A stretch of DNA of 64,000 bases from Fibrobacterota bacterium (lineage in GTDB: Bacteria; Fibrobacterota; Chitinivibrionia; Chitinivibrionales; Chitinispirillaceae). The stretch lies in NCBI GenBank assembly GCA_023436145.1, contig JAEZKP010000031.1, positions 124,001 to 188,000 on the forward strand. The letters are read 5' to 3'. The notes under the pieces are model-generated. The model was not told where the DNA came from and ran no database searches. It saw only the letters and a program-made list of their open reading frames with translations. The position numbers were made by a program, and so were the translations under genes. Position 1 is the first letter of the stretch, and the number at the start of each line of letters is the position of its first letter. Positions 18,525 to 26,852 of the stretch are shown here, piece by piece.

Positions 18525-20318
18525 ATGAAAATGAAGTATGAAAACATTAAGGAATATGCAATTATTGGTAATGGCCGCTCTGCGGCTTTAATTTCCAGAA
18601 ATGGTTCTCTGGATTGGCTTTGCTGGCCCCGTTTTGACAGTTCTTCGATTTTCGGAGCTCTTTTGGATAACCAACGCGGTGGATACTGGAGTATTATTCC
18701 ATGTTGCCCATATACCGTAAAACGTGAATATCTAAAAAATTCAATGGTTTTGAAGACTACCTTTACTTGTGAAACCGGATCAGCGATTTTAATCGATTGC
18801 ATGCCGATATTTGACGAAAGTGAAAACTATATTGTTCCCGAACAGCAAATCATCCGGCTGATTGAAGTAATCGATGGGAATGTGTCATTCAAAATAATCT
18901 TCAAACCATCACCCGGATATGGAAAAGCAAATTTAAAATGTATTCGCAACAGCTTTGGAAGAGCTTTCATTTGGAAAGGCAAATGCCTTTATTACCGTTC
19001 CCATATAGAAATTGATGACAATGGAATTGGGTATGTATCTTTGGGAAGAGGGCAGTTTGCCTGCATGAATTTATTTTTTGTAAAAGACACGCCTGCCGTT
19101 TTTCAGCCTCTGGGAGATTTTCAAAAACAAATCATTTCTGACACAGTTGAGCATTGGTGCAAATGGGCACAGGGTTGTACCTTCGAAGGAGCATATCGTT
19201 TTGCAGTGATAAGAAGCGCATTGGTATTAAAATCATTAATTTATTCGCCGTCGGGAGCAATCATTGCTGCACCAACGACATCACTACCTGAGAGTATGGG
19301 CAGAGAACTCAACTGGGATTACCGCTATTGCTGGTTAAGAGATGCCTCATTAACCGTGCGGGCATTATTTGAAATTGGATTTAAGGATGAGGCCAGAGCT
19401 TTTGCTTCCTGGCTACTTCACACTACCAGAATTTCCCGCCCTAAACTCAAGGCGTATTATGATGTCTATGGTGGGATCAACAACAGAGAAACTGTTGCGT
19501 ACTGGCTAACTGGTTATAATGGTTCCAGTCCGGTAAGAATTGGTAACGCTGCGCAGGAGCAGTACCAGCTGGATATTTACGGTGAGGTAATCGATGCGGT
19601 AGGACATATTATAGAAGCTGACAGAAAAGTGGATTCAGAGACCGAGAATATGCTTATAAATTTCGGGTTATATATTTGCAGGCACTGGAACGACCCTGAT
19701 GAGGGGATATGGGAACCCAGAACCGGGGTTTCTCAACACACTCATTCAAAAGTAAACTGCTGGAACGGCATTAATCGCCTGCTCAGACTTCAGCAGCAAA
19801 AATTAATAAGAGCAGAACAAATGGATCTGTTTCTAAAACATTTACCAATTATTATGAATGCAGTTAAACAGAAAGGCTGGAGTGACACCCAGGCTTCTTA
19901 TGTCCAGAAATTTGGCTCCCCTTCTCTTGATATGAGTTTGATACTCATGCCCTGGCATGGTTTTGAAGATCCAGGTAGTGATAGAATGAGAAAAACCTTT
20001 TCTGCTTTAAAAAAAAGGTTACACACCGGTAACTGTCTTTTTTATCGAAATGATCAGAGTAGAATAGAAAAAGAGGGTGCTTTTGGTATATGTTGTTTCT
20101 GGGTTGCCGATTATCTGGCAAGAGGAGGTGGAAGTCTTGAGCAGGCATGTCAGCAATTTGAAGGTGTTTTATCCTATGCCAATGATTTAGGGCTATTTGC
20201 TGAGGAAATTGAACCTCTCTCCGGTAATTTTCTGGGTAATTTTCCCCAAGCCTTTACCCATGTAGGTCTTATTAATGCTGCAGTAAGCATAGAAAAGAGA
20301 AAAAAAGAAGGATATTAG
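18525..20318 (+). CDS. Glycoside hydrolase family 15 protein (glucoamylase/trehalase-like)
   Basis: This 597-residue cytoplasmic protein has no signal peptide. The N-terminal trehalase-like domain begins with EYAIIGNGRSAALISRNGS and DWLCWPRFDSSSIFG. The catalytic (alpha/alpha)6 barrel carries GRELNWDYRYCWLRDAS near 262, the proposed general acid in GIWEPRTG near 397, and the proposed base in LFAEEIEPLSGNF near 563 followed by GNFPQAFTHVGLI. Relatives hydrolyse alpha-glucosides such as maltodextrin or trehalose. Length matches bacterial GH15. A small membrane protein gene follows four bases later. Trehalose or glycogen turnover under stress would fit the neighbourhood, but that is inference. 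Confidence 0.92.
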   Translation: MKMKYENIKEYAIIGNGRSAALISRNGSLDWLCWPRFDSSSIFGALLDNQRGGYWSIIPCCPYTVKREYLKNSMVLKTTFTCETGSAILIDCMPIFDESENYIVPEQQIIRLIEVIDGNVSFKIIFKPSPGYGKANLKCIRNSFGRAFIWKGKCLYYRSHIEIDDNGIGYVSLGRGQFACMNLFFVKDTPAVFQPLGDFQKQIISDTVEHWCKWAQGCTFEGAYRFAVIRSALVLKSLIYSPSGAIIAAPTTSLPESMGRELNWDYRYCWLRDASLTVRALFEIGFKDEARAFASWLLHTTRISRPKLKAYYDVYGGINNRETVAYWLTGYNGSSPVRIGNAAQEQYQLDIYGEVIDAVGHIIEADRKVDSETENMLINFGLYICRHWNDPDEGIWEPRTGVSQHTHSKVNCWNGINRLLRLQQQKLIRAEQMDLFLKHLPIIMNAVKQKGWSDTQASYVQKFGSPSLDMSLILMPWHGFEDPGSDRMRKTFSALKKRLHTGNCLFYRNDQSRIEKEGAFGICCFWVADYLARGGGSLEQACQQFEGVLSYANDLGLFAEEIEPLSGNFLGNFPQAFTHVGLINAAVSIEKRKKEGY

Positions 20319-20322
20319 GTTT

Positions 20323-20796
20323 ATGCATTTTGGTCACCTGATTTTATGGGGATTTATAGCTACTCTGGTTTTAACCACAACTCTATCGTTTTCTCAACAA
20401 TACCATCTCACCCGGATGAATATCCCTTTTATACTGGGTACTATTTTTACTCCACACCGGGATAAAGCCAAGATAATCGGATTTGTGGTGCACATAATAA
20501 ACGGATGGTTTTTTGCCTTTGTTCATATCGCCATTTTCCATTCCCTTAATAGCGCTTCCTGGTATTTGGGTGCCTTAACCGGTTTGGTTCATGGAATAAT
20601 AGTCATGACAGTGGTTATTCCTATTCTTCCAGGAATTCATCCACGTATGGCCAGTGAATTTCAACCGCCAACGGTTATAAGGCAACTCGAACCTCCGGGA
20701 TTTTTAGGTCTGCATTATGGTATACGTACACCCATTTCTGCCATTTTCTCACATGTTATTTACGGAATAATTCTGGGTAGGTTTTATGTTTCATGA
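20323..20796 (+). CDS. Conserved small membrane protein of unknown function
   Basis: This 157-residue protein has about four hydrophobic spans (5-25, 47-70, 80-105, 135-155). A Pro-rich loop, IPILPGIHPRMASEFQPP, is followed by LEPPGFLGLHYGIRTP, and His and Pro are conserved-looking in both parts. I cannot assign a family. It lies four bases after the GH15 stop, so it is co-transcribed. The loop could face a metal or lipid ligand, but nothing in the sequence proves it. Confidence 0.75.
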   Translation: MHFGHLILWGFIATLVLTTTLSFSQQYHLTRMNIPFILGTIFTPHRDKAKIIGFVVHIINGWFFAFVHIAIFHSLNSASWYLGALTGLVHGIIVMTVVIPILPGIHPRMASEFQPPTVIRQLEPPGFLGLHYGIRTPISAIFSHVIYGIILGRFYVS

Positions 20797-20934
20797 AAGC
20801 AATTTCCTTTTTTAAATAATTTTTCTACTAATGAAATAAAAACTAATCAGTTACCCTCCCTTTTTCTCTTTAATTTCCGGTATTCAATTTGCTGAATATT
20901 TTACTTACCATTTTTTAAAACAAACGGAGAAAAT

Positions 20935-22710
20935 ATGAATACCAGTGATTTTCTTATTGAGCGACTCTATCAATGGGGAATACATCGTGTATATGGTTAT
21001 CCCGGAGATGGTATTAACGGAGTAATGGGGGCGTTGAACCGAAACAAAGGGCAGATAGAGTTTATTCAGACTCGTCACGAAGAGTTGGCTGCTTTTATGG
21101 CGACTGCACATGCAAAATTTACAGGCGATATTGGAGTATGCATAGCTACTTCAGGTCCGGGGGCGATTCATCTTCTTAATGGACTCTATGATGCTAAGCT
21201 TGATAATCAACCAGTTCTGGCAATAGTGGGTCAACAAGCCACTTTCTCCTTAGGAGCCGATTACCAGCAAGAAGTCGACTTGTTGTCTCTTTTCAAAGAT
21301 GTTGCTCACCAGTTTGTACATATGGCCACTAATCCGGCACAAATCCGTCATATGGTGGATCGTTCCATCCGGATTGCCAAAGCAGAAAGAACAGTGAGTT
21401 GTATTATTCTGCCTAATGATGTACAGGAAATGGAGGCCAAAACCTCCCCACCCAGAAAGCACGGATCCTCTTTCACTGGTATTGGTTATTCTATACCCAG
21501 GGTTCTTCCAAATGAAGCTGAAATGACAAAAGCTGCAGAAATTCTAAATTCCGGAAAGAAAGTAGCCATGCTGGTGGGAGCAGGTGCTCTCAATGCTACT
21601 AAAGAACTGATTGAGGTGGCTGAGATTTTGGGTGCGGGCGTTGCCAAGGCGCTTTTAGGTAAAGCTGCTTTTCCAGATACACATCCTTGCTGTACAGGCA
21701 GTATCGGATTACTGGGTACTAAACCCAGTTGGGATCTTATGATGGAATGTGACACTCTTTTTATGATAGGCAGTAACTTTACATATTCAGAATTTCTTCC
21801 CCCGGAAGGTCAAGCCAGGGGGGTTCAAATAGATATCAATCCGCGCATGTTAAGTCTTAGATATCCTATGGAGGCCAACCTCCAGGGCGATTCAGCCATG
21901 ACTCTAAAAGCACTGATTCCATTATTAATTAAAAAGACCGACAGAAACTGGCAACACAAAATCCAGAATGGAATCAAAGAGTGGTGGCAGGTCCTTCAAG
22001 CCAGGGCTATGCACAAAGCAAACCCAATAAATCCACAGCGTGTCTTCTGGGAACTCAATAAAAAACTTCCTGACAACTGTATTCTGACTGCCGATTCGGG
22101 GTCTGTCACTAACTGGTGGGCCAGAGATTTACAATTCAGAGAAGGGATGATGGGTTCTCTTTCTGGTAATCTGGCTAGCATGTGTCCGGGTGTACCCTAT
22201 GCCTTGGCTGCCAAGATGAATTTTCCTGAACGGGTGGTTATCGCATCAAGTGGTGATGGTGCTATGCAGATGCTGGGAAACGATAGCCTTATCGATATTG
22301 CCAAATACTGGAAATCATGGAAAGATCCCAGACTGATTGTCATAGTTCTTAACAATATGGATCTAAATCAGGTTACCTGGGAGCAGCGGGTGATGAATGG
22401 AGATCCTAAATTTGAGGCATCACAGAATATTCCTGCATTCTCATATGCAAAATATGCCGGGTTACTCGATTTGATTGGAATTGAAGTCTGCAGTGAAGAT
22501 CAAATCGTTTCTGCTTTGGATGAAGCACTGTCTGCCAAAAGACCTGCAGTTATCGATGTTCATTGTGATCCCGATGTCCCCATCTTTCCTCCTCACATTA
22601 CCTTTGAGCAGGCAAAAGGGTTTATGTCTGCTTTAATGGGAATGGATCCGAACTCTCTTGGTATCATCAATCAATCTTTTAAGGAAGCCATCAGTACAAT
22701 CAGGAAATGA
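20935..22710 (+). CDS. Thiamine diphosphate enzyme, pyruvate oxidase / quinone-dependent pyruvate dehydrogenase type
   Basis: This 591-residue three-domain ThDP enzyme resembles PoxB. The N-terminal Pyr domain has the activating Glu in TRHEELAAFMA near 51 and the SGPGAIHLLNGLYDAKLD segment. The central domain (about 195-340) is Rossmann-like. The PP domain has the SGDGAMQMLGND metal-ThDP motif near 437, completed by NN near 466. Such enzymes decarboxylate pyruvate to acetate, giving electrons to ubiquinone or menaquinone at the membrane. A good GGAGAAAAT ribosome site precedes ATG 20935. The enolase-superfamily gene begins one base after its stop. A degenerate copy of its first 19 codons lies at 11691. 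Confidence 0.9.
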   Translation: MNTSDFLIERLYQWGIHRVYGYPGDGINGVMGALNRNKGQIEFIQTRHEELAAFMATAHAKFTGDIGVCIATSGPGAIHLLNGLYDAKLDNQPVLAIVGQQATFSLGADYQQEVDLLSLFKDVAHQFVHMATNPAQIRHMVDRSIRIAKAERTVSCIILPNDVQEMEAKTSPPRKHGSSFTGIGYSIPRVLPNEAEMTKAAEILNSGKKVAMLVGAGALNATKELIEVAEILGAGVAKALLGKAAFPDTHPCCTGSIGLLGTKPSWDLMMECDTLFMIGSNFTYSEFLPPEGQARGVQIDINPRMLSLRYPMEANLQGDSAMTLKALIPLLIKKTDRNWQHKIQNGIKEWWQVLQARAMHKANPINPQRVFWELNKKLPDNCILTADSGSVTNWWARDLQFREGMMGSLSGNLASMCPGVPYALAAKMNFPERVVIASSGDGAMQMLGNDSLIDIAKYWKSWKDPRLIVIVLNNMDLNQVTWEQRVMNGDPKFEASQNIPAFSYAKYAGLLDLIGIEVCSEDQIVSALDEALSAKRPAVIDVHCDPDVPIFPPHITFEQAKGFMSALMGMDPNSLGIINQSFKEAISTIRK

Positions 22711-22711
22711 C

Positions 22712-23806
22712 ATGCAACACGATAACATTATAGATTTTTTTGAAGCCAGGGCTTATTGCATACCCACAGATCAGCTTGAATCCGACGGCACTTTATGCTG
22801 GAATTCCACTACTTTAGTGGTTGTGTTCCTGGGTAGTGGAAATGTAAAGGGAATGGGATACACCTACAGTGATAAATCCCTTGTACCTTTACTTGAAAAT
22901 ATGTGTACAAAACTGGTTCTTGGAAATCCAGCCGATTCTCATCCGTTTATTTTGAACTCACTTCACAATAATATACGTAATTTAGGGGATACCGGATTGA
23001 CCTCCATGGCTATTTCAGCTGTTGATAATGCATTGTGGGATCTGAGAGCCAGGCTTTATGATTCATCTTTGCTGGATTTTCTTGGCATCAGCAAATACAG
23101 TATCGAAGCTTATGCTAGTGGAGGTTTCACCTCTTATAGTATGGACCAACTTCAAAAAGAAATGTCTGCTTGGAGGGAATCCGGTTTCAGAGCAGTTAAA
23201 ATGAAAATCGGCAGAGAGAAAAATAAGGACAGAGAGCGATTGGAAATAACACGTAAGGCGATAGGTGAGTCGGTCGATCTTTTTGTGGATGCAAATGGAG
23301 CATACAATTCTAAAGAAGCCTTATCCATTGCCCGAATGCTTATTGAATATGATGTTGTCTGGTTTGAAGAGCCTGTTTGGCATTCAGATAAATCAGGTTT
23401 GCTTTTTATCCGCGAGCATTGTCTTGCTCCCCTCAGAGTGGCTTCTGGTGAATATGGTTTTGATCTTAACTACTTTAAAGATCTATTAATAAACAAATGT
23501 GTGGATGTTATTCAAGCGGATGCGACAAGGTGTGGAACCACCGGATTTTTACAGGCTTCTTCTCTTTGTGAAGCATTTAATATTCCTCTGTCTGCTCATA
23601 CCGCTCCATCTTTGCACATGCACCTCTGTTGCGCAGTAAAATCAGCCATAAATGTCGAATATTTTCACGATCATGCAAGAATTGAACAGATGATTTTTGA
23701 AGGAGCAGCCAATGCAAATAATGGCTGGCTTATACCGGACCGGTCTGCTCCAGGCAATGGTCTTTTATTAAAACATGCTGATGCAGAACGTTTCAGGTGT
23801 TCCTGA
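22712..23806 (+). CDS. Mandelate racemase / muconate lactonising (enolase superfamily) enzyme
   Basis: I chose ATG 22712 (364 residues), behind AGGAAATGAC and one base after the upstream stop. The TIM-barrel ligands and catalytic residues are visible in order: KxK in AVKMKIGRE near 167, metal ligands DANGAY near 195, WFEEPV near 220 and ASGEYG near 246, then IQADATRCG near 269 and the His in SAHTAPSLH near 296. This is the mandelate-racemase subgroup layout, where members racemise or dehydrate sugar acids and related carboxylates. It forms a two-gene unit with the ThDP enzyme, which could use a 2-oxo acid it generates. The substrate is not predictable by eye. Confidence 0.9.
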   Translation: MQHDNIIDFFEARAYCIPTDQLESDGTLCWNSTTLVVVFLGSGNVKGMGYTYSDKSLVPLLENMCTKLVLGNPADSHPFILNSLHNNIRNLGDTGLTSMAISAVDNALWDLRARLYDSSLLDFLGISKYSIEAYASGGFTSYSMDQLQKEMSAWRESGFRAVKMKIGREKNKDRERLEITRKAIGESVDLFVDANGAYNSKEALSIARMLIEYDVVWFEEPVWHSDKSGLLFIREHCLAPLRVASGEYGFDLNYFKDLLINKCVDVIQADATRCGTTGFLQASSLCEAFNIPLSAHTAPSLHMHLCCAVKSAINVEYFHDHARIEQMIFEGAANANNGWLIPDRSAPGNGLLLKHADAERFRCS

Positions 23807-23947
23807 ATCGGGAGTCAATAGATGAAAATCTGAACTACTTATGTTTATACAGCATCAATACTTCCCAAAAAAAAATATCATTCTCAGAGATAATACTTTA
23901 TTGCCTTTAGATATCCGGTAATAAATCCAAACTGATATTGGTAAGCT

Positions 23948-26821
23948 ATGAGGGATATAAATCGAAGGACTTTTTTAGCAAATGCTGCCGCATCAGGTGC
24001 CTTATTTGCCATTAAAGGAAAACCTTCTGATTCTGTTAATAAGTTGATACCATATGTTATTCCTCCGGAAGTAATCCGTCCGGGAAAATGGACACACATT
24101 GCCACAACCTGCCGGGAGTGTCCGGCAGGTTGTGGAATGTATGTCCGCCATAGAGACAGCAGAATAATCAAATGTGAAGGAAATCCGGATCATCCCATTA
24201 GTAAAGGCGGGTTGTGTCCGCGTGGACAGTCTGCACCGCAGGGGCTTTATGATCCAGACAGAATTCGTTATCCTTCCCTAGTCATTGATAATCAGTTGAA
24301 GGCAATTTCCTGGAAAGAAGCACTTTCCCGAATTAGAACATCTCTTTCTCAAAAAGATAACAGCTTGTCGGTAATCACTGATTTACAAACTGGCATACTA
24401 AGCTCAATAATGCAATCCTGTCTGCATTCATTTGGTTCATCACGGTTTTTGATATACGAACCGTTTAATTTTGAGCCGCTGAAATCTGCTCATGAGGCAC
24501 TTTATGAAATACCACAAATCCCCAGATATCAGCTGGACGGCTTTGAATTCATATTATCTCTGGGGGCGGATTTTTTGGAGACATGGATTTCACCGGTGGA
24601 GCAGGCATGGCAATTTTCTGAATTTCGGGCCAAAAACCTTTCTCAATCCACTACTAATAAATTTGTATATATTGGGCCTCGGTTTTCTATGACTGCAGCG
24701 AATGCAGATGAATTTATTAGGGTAGAACCTGGAAACGAAAGATGGGTAGCCTTTTCTATACTTAAATCCATGCTTAATATGAATCTGGTAAAAAAGAATG
24801 CTGATGTCATTAAAAAAGTGGTTGACCAGTTGGGTGAACCACCAACAATCAGTAATAAAATTTTGAGTTCACAAAAGATTAACCGGATTGCCCAGGAATT
24901 TGCTTCATCCCAAAGCATTGCATTAGCAGCCCCGACTGCTGCCCGAAATAGTACCGTAGCTAGGGATACGGCTTTTGCAGCTGCTTTACTAAATTTTATT
25001 TCAGGGGGAAATTCTTTTGATTTCAGCAGGTTTCATGCTTTTGGAAAAACAGCAACCGAAGAGCAAACTACCCTGTTTCTTAACCAAATCACTGATAAAG
25101 ATACTGTTATCATTCATAATTCCAACATTGTGTTTACCCGTCCTGATGCCGCAGAGCATCTTCGTCGAGCCAGATCTGTCATTTATTTAAGCGTGATTCC
25201 TGATGAAACCGCTAAATACGCTCATTTGCTACTTCCAATTGATTCTCCTCTTGAATCATGGGGTGATTACGAACCATACAGTGGAATTTATTCATTCATG
25301 CAACCTGCTATGGCCAGAGTTGTAAAGTCCCGCTCTGCAGGAGACATCTTCATTGATCTTTGTCGGGGCATAAAAGCCTCTCCCTTTGCAGATAATGATA
25401 CTTTCAGATCCGTTTTTTTTAAGCATTTGTCCCAGCTTCGTGATACATTACAACCCGATTCAGATTTGACATCTCTGCTCAGAAAGGGATTTCTTATTAC
25501 CAATCCTTCACCTTTGATTAGTTCTTTACATTTTTCAGGTTATAAATATTCAGAAGCAAAAGAACCTGTCGCAAAAAACAGATTTAATCTCTGGACCTGG
25601 CCTTCCATTATGTACTATGATGGGCGCTTGTCAAACCGCGGATGGCTTCAGGAAACACCTGATCCGGTAAGCAATGCAGTATGGAGCAGCTGGGCAGAAC
25701 TGCACCCGCAAACAGCAGAACTTTTTAATTTGAAACAGGGCAATAATATCAAAATAACCTCAGAAAATGCTTTCATAGAACTTCCAGTGCGTATCTCCGA
25801 TGAGATTGATCCTTCCAGTCTTGCCGTAATGATAGGCCAGGGCCATAATTCTCCCTGGCTCAGAGTGGCAAAAGGAATAGGAGCAAACCCCTTCGAAATT
25901 ATCCAACGGAATTCTGATACCTTTTTCGGAGTTGTCAGTATCAATAAAACAGATAATAAAGAAATGATTGTATATACCTCTACCACCCGCCATCAGTATG
26001 ACAGGAATATTTTAAAACATATCACTCTTTCCGATTTTCGCAAAGGCGCAATCAACCAGGATGAAATCAATTATCCTCTTAAGGAAGGATATTCACCCCA
26101 AAGGGATCTCTACCCTGGACACCCGCACCGCAAGCACCGGTGGGCAATGGTAATAGATCTTAACAGATGTATCGGTTGCGGAGCATGCACTACTGCCTGT
26201 TATGCTGAGAATAACATCCCTGTGGTGGGAAGAATACAAGTTGACAATGGAAGAGAAATGGCCTGGTTGAAAGTGGTGCCTTATTTTCTTAGTACCAATA
26301 AACCTTTTTTATCATGGATTCCTATGCTCTGTCAGCATTGTGATGCTGCACCTTGTGAACCTGTGTGTCCGGTATTTGCAGCTGTGCATAATGAGGAAGG
26401 GCTTAATGCACAGATTTACAACAGATGTATTGGAACAAGGTATTGTTCCAATAACTGTCCATATAAAGTCAGACGTTTCAACTGGTTTGATCATAACTGG
26501 ACCAAACCATTGGATTTACAGTTGAATCCTGAAGTCACCGTGCGCTGTCGTGGTGTTATGGAAAAATGCACTTTTTGTGTCCAGCGAATTAGAGATGCTG
26601 AATATCAGGCCTTATCTGAACATCGCCCGGTTCGTGATGGCGAAATACAGCCAGCATGTGTTCAGTCTTGCCCCACCAAAGTTTTTACTTTCGGAGATCT
26701 TTTGGACTTCAACTCCAAAGTCAACCGGTTGATCCGATGTGATCCAAGAAAATATCAGGTATTAAAGGAACTTAACACCAAAACAGCAGTCATTTATCTG
26801 AAAAAAGTGGTGATAGAATGA
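23948..26821 (+). CDS. actB: Alternative complex III subunit ActB (MopB-like + Fe-S domain)
   Basis: This 957-residue subunit has a Tat-like start (NRRTFLANAAASGA), so it should be exported folded. A MopB-type domain (about 40-620) begins with CRECPAGC and a fourth Cys in GGLCPRGQ. The C-terminal domain (about 730-935) carries four ferredoxin-like Cys groups: CIGCGACTTACY, CQHCDAAPCEPVCP, CIGTRYCSNNCPY and CTFC with CVQSCPTK. In characterised complexes this subunit relays electrons through Fe-S centres, and its MopB domain holds no molybdenum. Here the N-terminal Cys quartet is kept, so an extra cluster is possible. Together with the DUF3341 fusion downstream this identifies an Act complex rather than polysulfide reductase. 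A strong hairpin lies early in the gene (24102-24135). Confidence 0.9.
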   Translation: MRDINRRTFLANAAASGALFAIKGKPSDSVNKLIPYVIPPEVIRPGKWTHIATTCRECPAGCGMYVRHRDSRIIKCEGNPDHPISKGGLCPRGQSAPQGLYDPDRIRYPSLVIDNQLKAISWKEALSRIRTSLSQKDNSLSVITDLQTGILSSIMQSCLHSFGSSRFLIYEPFNFEPLKSAHEALYEIPQIPRYQLDGFEFILSLGADFLETWISPVEQAWQFSEFRAKNLSQSTTNKFVYIGPRFSMTAANADEFIRVEPGNERWVAFSILKSMLNMNLVKKNADVIKKVVDQLGEPPTISNKILSSQKINRIAQEFASSQSIALAAPTAARNSTVARDTAFAAALLNFISGGNSFDFSRFHAFGKTATEEQTTLFLNQITDKDTVIIHNSNIVFTRPDAAEHLRRARSVIYLSVIPDETAKYAHLLLPIDSPLESWGDYEPYSGIYSFMQPAMARVVKSRSAGDIFIDLCRGIKASPFADNDTFRSVFFKHLSQLRDTLQPDSDLTSLLRKGFLITNPSPLISSLHFSGYKYSEAKEPVAKNRFNLWTWPSIMYYDGRLSNRGWLQETPDPVSNAVWSSWAELHPQTAELFNLKQGNNIKITSENAFIELPVRISDEIDPSSLAVMIGQGHNSPWLRVAKGIGANPFEIIQRNSDTFFGVVSINKTDNKEMIVYTSTTRHQYDRNILKHITLSDFRKGAINQDEINYPLKEGYSPQRDLYPGHPHRKHRWAMVIDLNRCIGCGACTTACYAENNIPVVGRIQVDNGREMAWLKVVPYFLSTNKPFLSWIPMLCQHCDAAPCEPVCPVFAAVHNEEGLNAQIYNRCIGTRYCSNNCPYKVRRFNWFDHNWTKPLDLQLNPEVTVRCRGVMEKCTFCVQRIRDAEYQALSEHRPVRDGEIQPACVQSCPTKVFTFGDLLDFNSKVNRLIRCDPRKYQVLKELNTKTAVIYLKKVVIE
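24102..24135 (+). other. Perfect 14-bp-arm hairpin inside actB
   Basis: Arms CCACAACCTGCCGG and CCGGCAGGTTGTGG, exact reverse complements, flank a 6-base loop GAGTGT about 50 codons into actB. They encode the first Cys ligands (TTCRECPAGCG). An exact GC-rich stem this long inside a coding region is unusual and would fold strongly in the mRNA. Confidence 0.85.
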
Positions 26822-26852
26822 ACAATTATTTAATAAAACGGCCCCTTACACT

